NCBI GenBank assembly: GCA_017165825.1 | Contig: CM029384.1 | Span: 12,601,123-12,665,122, forward strand | Length of the DNA: 64,000 nt | Source: Hepsetus odoe | Taxonomy: Eukaryota; Chordata; Actinopteri; Characiformes; Hepsetidae | Direction of reading: 5' to 3' | In this document: positions 33,836 through 44,810 of the stretch, in pieces | Numbering within the stretch: position 1 is the first letter of the stretch | Layout: the number at the start of each line of letters is the position of its first letter | Position numbers and translations under genes: made by a program | Notes under the pieces: generated by a model | The model's input: the letters and a program-made list of their open reading frames with translations, nothing else | Database searches by the model: none | What the model was told of the DNA's origin: nothing

Positions 33836-34532
33836 TATATGTCCATAGGACCACAATAAGCCATACACTCCATAGAGCCAGGCTTTATGGAAGAGTGGCC
33901 ATTACTTAATGTTTAAAATAAGAAGGCATGTTTAGAAAGAAAGAAAGCCGAAGAAAAAATACAGGGATATTCTTGAGCAAAACTTGTCAGTCTGCCTGTG
34001 ATTTGAGACTGGGACGAAGGTTCACCTTCCAGCAGGACAATGACCCGAAGCATACTACTAAAGCAACACTCAAGTGGTTTAAGGGGAAACATTAAAATAA
34101 GTTGGAATGGCCTAGTCAAAGTCCAGACCTCAATCCAACTGAGAATCTGTGGTCAGACTTGAAGATTGCTGTTCACAAGCAAAAACCATCCAATATGAAG
34201 GAGCTGGAACAGTTTTGCCTTGAGGAATGGGCAAAAATCCCAGTGGCAAGATGTGGCAAGAGACTTATCCAAAGCAACTTGCAGCTGTAATTGCCGCAAA
34301 AGGTGGCTCTACAAAGTACTGACTTTAGGGGGGGTGAATAGTTATGCATGCTAAAGATTTGTTGTTTACTTCACAATAAAAAAAAAAATACATCTTCAAA
34401 GTTGTAGGCATGTTCTATAAATGAAATGGTGCAAACGCTCAAACAATCCATTTTAATTCCAGGTTGTGAGTCAACAAAACATTAAAAATGCCAAGGGGGG
34501 GTGAATACTTTTGCAAGGCACTGCAAATCATG
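33836..34532 (+). mobile_element. Tc1/mariner transposon relic, 3' part well preserved
   Basis: An eroded N-terminal part (GGCTTTATGGAAGAGTGGCC) is joined to a better-kept C-terminal half: RRFTFQQDNDPKHTTKATLK, then EWPSQSPDLNPTENLWSDLK, then EEWAKIPVARC. QDND holds a catalytic Asp and NPTEN the last catalytic Glu. The 3' inverted terminus is GGTGAATACTTTTGCAAGGC ACTG. The middle of the transposase is missing and stops are present. It is a different family from the CAGTACTG elements. Confidence 0.85.
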
Positions 34533-36157
34533 TTGCCCTTAACTTGGCAGCAATGCAGTCTTGTTTAGAACATTTCCATGTTTTGCAATATTGCAGTAAC
34601 GATGAGCACAGTAGAGCTTTTAATACTTGATTAGTTCGAAGTGGCTCTTCAAACCCAATTTACTGTTAATTGACTTTTTGGGTAATGAGAGATAAGGCGA
34701 CCTTGTTTTTTTTTCCTGAAGTCACCCTTGAGAGGTGGATTGTAATAGGCTCCTGTAGCGTCTACTTCAGCAGCACCAGAAATGGCACATCTCTCCAAAT
34801 GGCAGGTATTGAAATACAGTCTCTGGTGAGCTCCAATTTATGAAGCTCCCTCAGGGCTGTGAACTTGTGTCACATAAATAGGGAAAGAAATGAGTGTCGC
34901 CTCCAAGGCACAGGCCGACACGTTTGACATATGGAGGCCTCTCTCTCTAACTCTCCCTCCCTCCCTCTCTCTCTCACTGACACTTGACCCAAACGACCCA
35001 AGACAGATTTACTGTCTATAGCTCTGTGACACTGCTAATGAGAGATTTCTGCAGCGGTTGCATGAGACCAATAGTATAGTCTATTAAAAAGCTTATATTA
35101 AATATTTTGTCATTTATACATGATCCTTTTCCTGTCTATGTAACAGAATCAGACACACAATTCAAGCCTTTAGTCATAAGAGGGTTAATGCATTTTAAAT
35201 GCATTGTATGCTGTGCTACAGCTTTTTCTTAGTTTGATTGTCCCTCAACAGCAGCTGATCTCAGGAGGCCCTCATGATACACACCTTGGCATTTGGCTTT
35301 TCAGACAGAGCAAGCTTGGATGGGCACAAAAATGCCAACGATGGGGTGCTCTGGCTGCCAACGTGTCAAAATCCAGTTGAAGAAGACCGACAGGCCTACC
35401 TAGCCTTCTTTTCCTCCTCTGCTAAGCAAAGAAACACTTGTCATTCTTCAGCATGCTGCCAAGTTGGCAGGAGATGCATATTTGAAGAGAGCCTTCCTCT
35501 AAGAGCTACAGACAGAGTCGATATGGACGACACAGGCTTGGCCAGCCCAGATCCAGTGATTTATGGATCATAGTAAAAAATTCTAATCTTATAGGCAGAC
35601 ATACTGAGAGCAGATAATAAGAAGGTGCAGTGCAAAATAGGCTTCCGTACATTTAGAACTGATGTTTGATTGTTTTCATGTTCAGTTCAGCTTGGTAGTT
35701 TGATAGCAGTGTCTGATTTTGTGACAAATTCACTAATAGATGGCTGTTCTCATGATGCAAGTGAAGTTACACTAGTATCAGTTCAGGTACAGCCCCTGTT
35801 CTTCTGAGTTATCTCACCAGTGAGGTGTCTAGTGGCAAAATTGTGTGTCCCATTGCAGGGGAGAGGTTGTTTTCTGTTTATTATTCTATGACTGAAAAGT
35901 GTATAGCCCATAGTATTGTTCCCATTGTTAACAGTGAGCTAAGGAAGTTACTCAAGATGTATCATTGTAACCAATCAATCTTATTATTTTTGTCTTTAAA
36001 ATACTTGTGTAGACCCAGTGTTATTCCACTGGTAAATATTCTATCAGCATCAACAATTGAAGCTACTGTGAAATGAAGACTGTATTGAATTTCTGAATCA
36101 CATGCAAATATTCACATCTGTTTTTGCACATGCTGTACATATGGGGAAACAATGTTA
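34533..36157. other. Repeat-poor intergenic block
   Basis: Little recognisable repeat, except a CT-rich stretch at 34.94-34.98 kb. The parts at 34.66-34.93 and 35.27-35.55 kb are less AT-rich than the surroundings and are listed as regulatory candidates. Open frames at 35274-35573 and 35825-36076 on + have no recognisable domain. Confidence 0.5.
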
Positions 36158-36667
36158 GCAAAAGTTTTAGGCAGGTGTGGAAAAATGCTGTAAACAAAGA
36201 ATGCTTTCAGAAATATAAATAATGATTGTTTATTTTTTTATCAATTTACAAAATGCAAAGTGAGCGAACAAAAGAAAAATCTAAATCAAATCAATATTTG
36301 GTGTTACTACCTTTTGGCTTCAAACCAGCATCAATTCTTCTGGCCCGCACAGAGCCCTGATCTCAACATCATCGAGTGGGTCTGGGATTACATGAAGAGA
36401 CAGAAGGATGTGAGGAAGCCTACATCCACAGAAGATCTGTGGTCAGTTCTCCAAGATGTTTGGAACGACCTACCAGCCGCGTTCCTTCAAAAACTGTGTG
36501 TCTAGAAGAATTGATGCTGTTTTGAAAGCAAAGGGTGGTCACACCAAATATTGATTTGATTTAGATTTCTCTTTTGTTCATTCACTGCATTTTGTTGATT
36601 GATGAAAATAAATGATTAACACTTCCATTGTTTCCACACCTGCCTAAAACTTTTGCACAGTACTGTA
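36158..36667 (+). mobile_element. Non-autonomous Tc1-type element, copy 2
   Basis: The left terminus CAAAAGTTTTAGGCAGGTGT and right terminus CACACCTGCCTAAAACTTTT then GCACAGTACTG are inverted repeats. Inside, + strand, remains a transposase C-terminus: WPAQSPDLNIIEWVWDYMKR, QKDVRKPTSTEDLW, and NDLPAAFLQKLC. NIIE holds the last catalytic Glu of the DD34E triad. The first two Asp regions are gone: the long left terminus runs straight into the SPDLN block. Confidence 0.88.
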
Positions 36668-36719
36668 AAGCTGATGAAGAATATCAGACAGAGAGAAATT
36701 CCTTTTTTTCTATGGATAC

Positions 36720-37272
36720 TCAGATCAGACATAACATTAAAACCCTCTGCCAAATATTATGTAATCCCCCCTTTGTGTGACCAAAACTGTCCTGGACCAC
36801 AAGGTCATAGACTCCACAAGAGCTCTGAATGTTTGTTGCGGTATCTAGTTTGTCCAGTGTATCCCAAAGATGCTTGACTTTGGGGAATTTGCAGGCCTTT
36901 TCCTCTTTTTGATGTTCCTCAAGCCATTCCTGAACAGCTTTTGTAGTGAGGAAGGGTACGTTATCTTCTTTAAAAGAAACTGTTGCCATTAAAGATTATC
37001 AGTCCTATGAAGTGATGTACTTGGTCTGCACCAATGTTTATGGCACATTTCAAAGTCAAATGTGTTTCATCTATACAAACTACCTTTTTCAATTGCTCTG
37101 CAATCCATTTCTGATGCTTCCATACCCATTGGCGGTTTTGTTTGGGATCAGCATGGGGGCTAAAAAATATGGATGAATAACACATGGGTCTATGGCCATA
37201 TGAAAGCTGCATTGTCAGACGCTCCCTTTGGCAATAATCTACTTTTTTCAAGCTCCAATGATAATTGGCCAA
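36720..37272 (-). mobile_element. Tc1/mariner transposon relic, another family
   Basis: The minus strand gives CIDETHLTLKCAINIGADQV (catalytic DE region), then after a deletion FKEDNVPFLTTKAVQEWLEE (region of the second Asp), KHLWDTLDK, and NIQSS. The order fits a Tc1 transposase, but the Trp-Gly-Cys-Phe and SPDLNPIE blocks are lost or mutated. It lies 50 bp from a non-autonomous Tc1 element of a different family on the opposite strand. Confidence 0.7.
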
Positions 37273-37576
37273 ATTGTGTAAGCAACATTATATTCCCTAA
37301 CCCAAAGTTAGACTTGTTGCCAAACATAATTAAATGTAGAAATAATTATTGGGAAGTGTCAAAATTGGCAGATCACTTACAGCTTTGGAATTAGCAGCAG
37401 GGCCTATTGCCTAAGAATAGCTTAACCTGCAATACTCATGCCCAAAAAGTAATGAGATTGTGTGGCAGGGAACGAATGCAGTGTCAACACTCTTAAAGTT
37501 TGTCCAATCATAGCTACTGGACTATGCACAACTAAAATATGGCAATGAATTTCAGCCTCATCTCTATCTATAGCAA
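37273..37576. other. Intergenic, possibly further decayed Tc1
   Basis: AT-rich sequence that may include the 5' part of the preceding relic. No clear motif. Confidence 0.4.
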
Positions 37577-37750
37577 TGGCCCCCAACTCAAGTCAACTGG
37601 TGCCCAGTACAGTTTGGTAGCTCTTCTCCTCAAACATTCTCAGTAATTCTATAGACTAACAGCTGGGTTGAGCTGTTATCTGTTTTTTATATCATAAAAA
37701 CAGATTTGTTGGCAGGGAAATCATCAAACTGTGCTGGAGTTGGGGGCCCC
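37577..37750. repeat. MITE-like foldback unit with nested hairpins
   Basis: The left end GGCCCCCAACTCAAGTC...ACAGTTTGG is inverted at the right end (CAAACTGTGCTGGAGTTGGGGGCCCC). Inside are two perfect stems: TAACAGCT/AGCTGTTA (37657-37678) and ATCTGTTTTT/AAAAACAGAT (37678-37705). Confidence 0.6.
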
Positions 37751-40700
37751 TTGACCTATAGCATACCTACATGTTATATCTCGCAAATGGTCAATTGCAA
37801 TAACATGCTGCATTACCTGTTGTAACATAAAAACAGGAAGCAAACATAAAACGCACTCTTGATACAAGTCAATGGGCATGTGGTGAAGTAGACTTTGTAA
37901 TAAGAATGTGCACTGAGTCATCAGACTTTGTTTTTTACCATTGACCGTGCACTCCAGAAACTGCAACCAGGAATGATGTTAAAAACATTTGTTCCTTGTA
38001 CTTGTTTCTGTGAAGAAGTGTCTAAAAACAGGCACAAACTAAAGAAAGAAAGGGAAAACCAGTGTGCGTGAGAGAGGGTGAGAATGAGTGTGAAAAAGTT
38101 TTGCCGGTGCTAAGCCTGTAATGAATTCAGCAGGGAATGTTAAGACCTAGCTCTGCACTGTAAGCAGGTGAGCTCTCTCCCATCCCTCTCCTCCACTTTC
38201 CCTCTCTTTGTATTGGCTTGCAGGCTTTCTCTGTGGCCTGTAGGGTTCCTGTGGCTTCTGTCATTGCAGATTTCCTCATTATAATGCCTGTGCCTTTGCG
38301 CTCAGCTAATTAACTCCCCTGGTAAAACAAGCTATTACAACTTTAGCGCAGGTAAGGGAACATTGCATGTATCTCTGTTCTCGGGCCTGTATCTCAGATT
38401 TGCTGGCCTGAATTCCAAATGAGAGAAGGACCTGTGAGGTGACTGGAATTGCAAACGCATATCCAGGAGAGAGCAATGAGAAATTACCTGAAGGAAAAAA
38501 GGGAAGAGGAAGAATATGTTGAGCATTTTCAAATTAAAGAGTCCCTGTGGTTGTTTTTTGGGTTGGGTTTGAATGTTTTTTCCTTTTTTTTTCAGTGTAT
38601 TAACTCTGGGTATTAAGTGCACTTGTGTGTGAATCTATAAAAATGTACAAAAGCATGTCACTTGGGCTAACTTCATTCTCTGTCTTTGCTCTGCCTACAA
38701 ACGTGTTTTCATTGCAAATGATCCTATTTTATTTATCCAAAACCCCATTTACAGAAGCGGTGATGTTTGAAAATACAAAATGTTAGAGTGAGTTATAAAT
38801 TTGATTAATTTTTGTAATCAGGCTAACATTACCATTATGGAAAAATTACTGAAGTTGTTTTGATTACCAGTCCAGCACAGAAGCAATGCATATTTAACTC
38901 AAGCCCAAAGTCAGGGTTAGTTAGTTAGTATTGACTTAAAATGATGTTTTTTTATGAGGTTGAATGAGTGGAATGTTTTTTAACCTTATGTATTTGTGGG
39001 CCCAGAAAGTATAGGTCAAGTCCCCCTATACTTTTGTTTATTTATAAAGAATCTTTTTTTCACCTCCCATCTATTCTTCTACAATTCATACAGTGCTCAG
39101 TCGTCCTTGTCTAGCCAGGAGGTGCAGGGTTAGCCAGTGAGCAGGATAGGATGAGATGGATTTGCAGACTGTTGAAGGAGCCTAAGTGCAGATTTGGTGC
39201 TGCACAAATAGCAAAGCTAATCAGGGGAAAGCTGAGCACTAAGAATAGGTGAATAGGTTCCGTGTGAGAAAGGCGCTGGTCATTCTGACCCACAGGCATA
39301 GTGTAGGAGGGGATTGAGGTCAGCTTTACTCCATGACATAGCCTACAGACGCCAATGCTGGGCTAAAATAGCTTCTCAGCACTAATGAGCATTTTGTAAC
39401 GCTTGTCTTTTCTGTCCGGGCAGCATGGGTTTAGCTTTAACAGGAATTTTAGCCCCTCACCTGGTAACAAACAGCTTGTCTTGTGATCAGTGATGGAGAT
39501 TTGTTTTGACCAGCTGTTGGTTAATGCTACATAAGTCGATTTGCTAGTTAGTCCAAGAATAGAGAGGAAAGTTTTTACAGCTTGGAAATATTTGGGCAAT
39601 TATGTTAAAGAATGTTACGAAAACTCTGTCCCGGTGAGATGTTGCAATCGGCCCCCGTGTACTGTGCATGCCTTTCCTCAGGATTGCTTGAAAACGTGGA
39701 ATGAATGAAGAGAAAACTTCACTTCCTGGGAAGCTAAAGCAGATTTTTACACTGCTACATGGTTTTGCTCCTCCATATTTTTAAATCACAGCACTCAGAC
39801 TCTCTCTTCACTCTGAAAGCTCTATATTTTATGGGCGCTTCCTAAATTGTCAGTTTGAATTTTAACCTAGAAAATGTGTGAAACTGCTAAGAAATTTCTT
39901 CTCCCCAATTAGTCTGCTTTCTTTTATGGCTATAAAAGTTTTACTCCATATTGACTTGGGTTGCCAAAACCCAGTGTATGAAGCCAGGCATATGCATGGG
40001 ACTGTGATGAAAGTGTGGGAATTTTGAACCATTTTGAAGAAAATTGATAGCTCTGGGCTTCGGAAAGCAATGTGAGGTGAAAGGGTGTTAATATGCATGC
40101 TTTATTTTTGTGTGTACATCAGCCTTTCTCTCTCTGTCTTCTTTCTGGACAGGAGAAGCACCAGGGAGCACTATATCTGACATTATTCATTGCAAGTCAG
40201 CCTGTCAGTGTGAGCCGCACTGCTCTGTGTGCTCCATTTCCACCCACAACATTTCTGCACCTTCATTAATTTATCATGCCAAGTGGCCTATCACACCCAG
40301 AGGACAACTAGCTAGCTATAAACCATCAGCCCACAATCCAACTTTTTGTCCATTTAGAATCATTACAGCTTATTTGCTAATTAGCCAGCAATAGCTGTTT
40401 AACCTATCAAAGAGCCTGCTGATTTTGCTAGCTGGGCTGTTTGCCGCAAGCACATTCTGATTAGCATTGAGTAAAATATCCACAAAGTAGTTCTGTCTGA
40501 CTACACCTTTCTTTCTCTCTCACAGCCTTCTCCTCGCACCCTTTACCTCCCCTTTCTTGCTTCTCAAGAACTCCTTTAAAAACCTTGAGGCAGTTTTGGC
40601 TCTTTCTTGGCAACTAAGAAACCATTCAAAGGACGCTGCAGAGAAATCTCTCCTCTCTCCAGTGACAGAAGACATTTCATTGAAGCTGTTTCTTCATCGT

Positions 40701-41871
40701 GGTTAATTCAGGGCAATCCCAATAGTAGTTTTATGGAAGTGGTCAGTGTGCCAGGAATAGTAATAGTTGAACAAGGCCTCTGGCCTTCATAATAGCCTTT
40801 ACCACAGTGGTGTTTACAGCGTAAATAGTGTAATGACAGCCCTCATCCATTTTGAATGCTGTGTCCAGGCCAAGCTCTTAATACCTCCTCACTGAACATA
40901 ATTAAGCCTGGATTTAAGAGACCCAGTTTGGATCTGAACGTCTTTAAACCCCAAGATAATGGCATTATCTTAACCATGAGCACTCACTCTTTGGATTCAA
41001 ATTAAGGCTTGAATCAAATGTATATTTATTATTGTCAAAAAACATGTTTTTGATACTGACGGTACTTTTGCAGACATTAGTCAAAGTTTACATCTTGACT
41101 CATAAAGATTATGGACATTTTCCTAACCATAATCATTCTGAAACCCCAGTACACCTGCGCATAGACACCGAATGCGTGCTAGTCATAATTAACAGTCCTT
41201 GCTTATACTAAATTTGATAGCTCAGTTTCCCACTCCCTTCGTAAAACAGGATATGTTAAACCATAGTCAGGAGGGAGGTTGAGGGGACATACGTCAACCT
41301 TGCAGCGTAATCTTACACTGACTGATGCATGACTAACAGAAAAGCACTGATAGCGGAAGAGGAGTTCAGAGATTGAGATGTGAAAATTCTTTCTGAAATT
41401 GTGTACAAGTGTACAGTTCAGATATGGTAATTCTTACATAAACTGTAAATCTAATTAGTGTAAAATTGAATCTTAATGTGTGTCGGCTTCTTCAGCATTA
41501 GGCCTCATATGATGTATATTAGCTGTTACGTGACTATGTGTTGATAAGTGATGCTGATTCATTCATCTCTTCAGTTTTGCCTGTCAGATGACAGTCTGGA
41601 GGTGAAATACTACACACATGCTATACACAATTACATTAAAATACAATTCTAGACGTTCTTGGTTTGGATGTAGGTGTGTAGTAAAAGCCTTTAACTGTTA
41701 CAGAATCTTTACATTACATGGTGATTCATTAACTTTGTAAAGGCTCTTCAAACTTACACTGTTTTTCACTTATTTTGTCCATGCTTCACTTATTTTGTCT
41801 TATTTTGGCCATGCTCCAAATTTATAATTGGCATTTTAGCCACATTTGAGGTAAATATGTCAGAAGAGAGG

Positions 41872-41912
41872 CTTACCTTCTCATAATTTCCTTGGTACTA
41901 ACCTTCTGCATC
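41872..41912. repeat. 41-bp dispersed duplicate, copy a
   Basis: Matches 43140-43180 at 39 of 41 positions; see the finding. Confidence 0.9.
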
Positions 41913-43139
41913 ATATTCAGAAGGCAAAAACTGGCTTCAAGGAAAGGCTCGAGGCAAAACAGGTCAACATTACATTTATGTGAGGAGTCAAATGTCCTCA
42001 GTCAGTTCTTCTAGCCTTTTGGGATAACTTCTCCATTAGAAGTGTCTTAACTGAATACACCTTGTACAATATCATTTGACCTTTAGTGGAAACGTGTCCT
42101 CTACAGACCTGTATGTAATATGGCCTGGGTCAATATCTCTTTAAGTGTTTATTAGGTGTCCCCTCCTCCTTACGTGACATGGCAAAACCAATAAATCACT
42201 GTCCATCACCGCATCCCCAGACAGTTGCAGATGATGTTGTGAAACAGTCTGTATGCAATCCCAGCTATGCAAGAGTTTAAAAATGGTAGAGTCAGGATTT
42301 GCCACCTCCAGAGTATTTGTGTTAATCATAACTCAAAGGATATCTTCACAACTTTGAGACTGGACTGATGGGTTAACTGGGATATTTTTTTTGTAGAATG
42401 CAAATATGCTTAATGAAATTTACTTGCATTTTATTAGAATTTCCTTAAAGATTCCACATTTTCTTTGTATTTTATTTACTTGTTAATATACCAAAACCAG
42501 CCATATAATTTATATTGAACCTTTTTCAGATTGAAGTCCTATTGAAATGGATTCATGGTTGTGATGTCATCACAACCACAATGGAATTAAAGCATGCTAT
42601 TTTGCTTCTTATTATCCATATATGGACTGTATGGATTGTGGGGTGAACACTATGACCTTGTGTTTTAGAACCACAAGATGAGTTTGCTTGACCATGATAT
42701 GAGCCTTTTAACTTGACCTGAGTGTTAAATGAGAGGTTTGTCTCTCAGTATCTTAAATGTAGCTTTTAGCCAATGCCTTGCAAAACACTATGACTTTCAG
42801 TTAGACTTCCTCATAAATCTGAAACTAGACCTGAAAACAGAGCACAGCAATGTTTGGTGAATGGTGGAGATATTTTCATAGGCCGGGCAGAAGAAGATTT
42901 ACATAAGCGCAACACAAGCTCTCTGAGTGAGGTCTGCTGTTTGTCAAAGACTGTTATAGAGATTAACTTTGTTTACCAGGTTTTTCAGATTTTATCTCGG
43001 TATTTGTAAAAACTGCTCTTGAACAGTGTTCTAAAATTGCCCTGGTACTTGTATACTGGTGTATAATGCTATATGTTACATTATAAATGCGACGGCTGAA
43101 ATTTGAATTTAAATCAACCAAAAACACAATTACCAAAGA

Positions 43140-43180
43140 CTTACTTTCTCATAATTTCCTTGATACTAACCTTCTGCATC
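43140..43180. repeat. 41-bp dispersed duplicate, copy b
   Basis: Matches 41872-41912 at 39 of 41 positions, in the same orientation. Confidence 0.9.
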
Positions 43181-44153
43181 CTCAGCATGCTGTACACAAA
43201 ACTAAGCACTTTTACTTCCGTTCTGACTAATTGTGATTCCACTTAATTTCCTTCCATGTTTATACAGAATACATCAGTTTCTCCTTTTGCTGTTGTCAAA
43301 GTGTCAGCAAAAGACTCAGATCAGTTTGAAAATTAATCCTCATGAACAACAGGCCATAACTCATATCCTGTTTGTCTCACCACAGCCTGTGGTATGTTGA
43401 CAGCATGCAATACTGAGTTTAGACTTCCACCTGTGGTTTCTGATATGGCCTGTGTAAGAGGCCTTGGAAAGGTTGTGGGGCGCCTGCTGAGAGCTAAAAG
43501 GTGAAGCTCCTCGGCCCTGTTGCTTATGCTATACTAAGTAAAAAGTTGTTTGCTGACAATGACTTTAAGCAATGGTTTAGCCAAAAACCTAATACATGCA
43601 GTTTCCCTGATCAGGACCAAAATCTTTTCAGTTGATCAAGCCCATCTGGGGTTTGTGGAAATTTGTGCAAATAAGATTGTTTGGAAAGCTATAACTAAGT
43701 CAGTGGCAAAATACCAGTACAATCACACAATAAAAGTACCACAAAAGTGAGCTGAGTTCAGAGGCTTGTATTAATAAGTGCATATGGCCTCCAGATTATG
43801 GAGTTCCCAGGTTGAGGATTTGCTTAATGCGCCAAAAACAAGATCAAGAGTTTATTAATGCAGTGTTAATGAAGTCCTAATTAGTGCTTGGCTTTAATGA
43901 GAACACTGACCAGTGATTTCATCCACCACTCTCTTATGCATGTTTTCAAGGTGGTCATTCATATAAACTAAAGATCAATTTTAATTCATCAGTTTCCTAA
44001 TTAACACTATAGTTGTCAACTGAGCTTCATTAAGCCTTTATCATCCACTGCAACTGGGCAAAGTGGAAGACATTTGAATGGCTTTGCACAAAAATTAGCA
44101 CTAGTAATACACTGAGGGCCATATTAAAGAAATGGCTTGGCAAACAATAAACA

Positions 44154-44632
44154 TACAGTACTGTGCAAAAGTTTTAGGCAGGTGTGAAAAACTGCTGTAA
44201 ACAAAGAATGCTTTCAGAAATATAAATAATGATTGTTTATTTTTATCAATTTACAAAATGCAAAGTGAGCGAACAAAAGAAAAATCTAAATCAAATCAAT
44301 ATTTGGTGTTACTACCTTTTGCCTTCAAACCAGCATCAGTTCTTCTAGGTACACTTGCACAAAGTCAGGGATTTTGTAGGATTATAGTCGGTGTATGATC
44401 AACCAATTTTACCAAACAGGTGCTGATGATCATCAATGTCACACGGAGGTTGAAACACAGTCATGTTTGGAACAACCGACCAGCCGAGTTCTTTCAGAAA
44501 CTGTGTGCAAGTGTACCTAGAAGAACTGATGCTGTTTTGAAGGCAAAGGGTGGTCACACCAAATATTGATTTGATTTAGATTTCTCTTTTCATTCACTGC
44601 ATTTTGTTGATTGATGAAAATAAATTATTAAC

Positions 44633-44679
<47 letters not shown>

Positions 44680-44732
44680 CATTGTTTTACAGCATTTTTT
44701 CACACCTGCCTAAAACTTTTGCAGTACTGTAT
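44154..44732 (+). mobile_element. Non-autonomous Tc1-type element, copy 3
   Basis: The left terminus TACAGTACTGTGCAAAAGTT and right terminus AACTTTTGCAGTACTGTA form an inverted pair with TA at each end. The long inverted arms include GCATCAGTTCTTCTAGG and its complement at 44517-44534. Almost all transposase sequence is gone: only a short piece with GGAACAACCGACCAGCCGAG (N-N-x-P-A) remains. An (AT)n array sits inside the right arm. Confidence 0.9.
44635..44676. repeat. (AT)n array inside a Tc1-type element
   Basis: About 20 AT units between the right long arm and the terminal CAGTACTG repeat. Confidence 0.95.
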
Positions 44733-44745
44733 ATCTATATATACA

Positions 44746-44749
<4 letters not shown>

Positions 44750-44806
<57 letters not shown>
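44750..44806. repeat. (AT)n microsatellite
   Basis: 28 AT units just outside the right end of the Tc1-type element. Confidence 0.97.

Positions 44807-44810
<4 letters not shown>

Larger units (their letters stand above)
37751..44153. other. Repeat-poor intergenic block, 6.4 kb
   Basis: Longest stretch without recognised mobile elements or long microsatellites. No exon-like ORF. Candidate regulatory pieces are at 38.1-38.5, 40.13-40.48 and 43.81-44.10 kb. A near-identical 41-bp pair lies at 41872 and 43140. Confidence 0.5.

Noticed and set aside
35274..35573. 99-codon open frame on +
   Set aside because: No known domain; region better explained as non-coding with NFI-type words.
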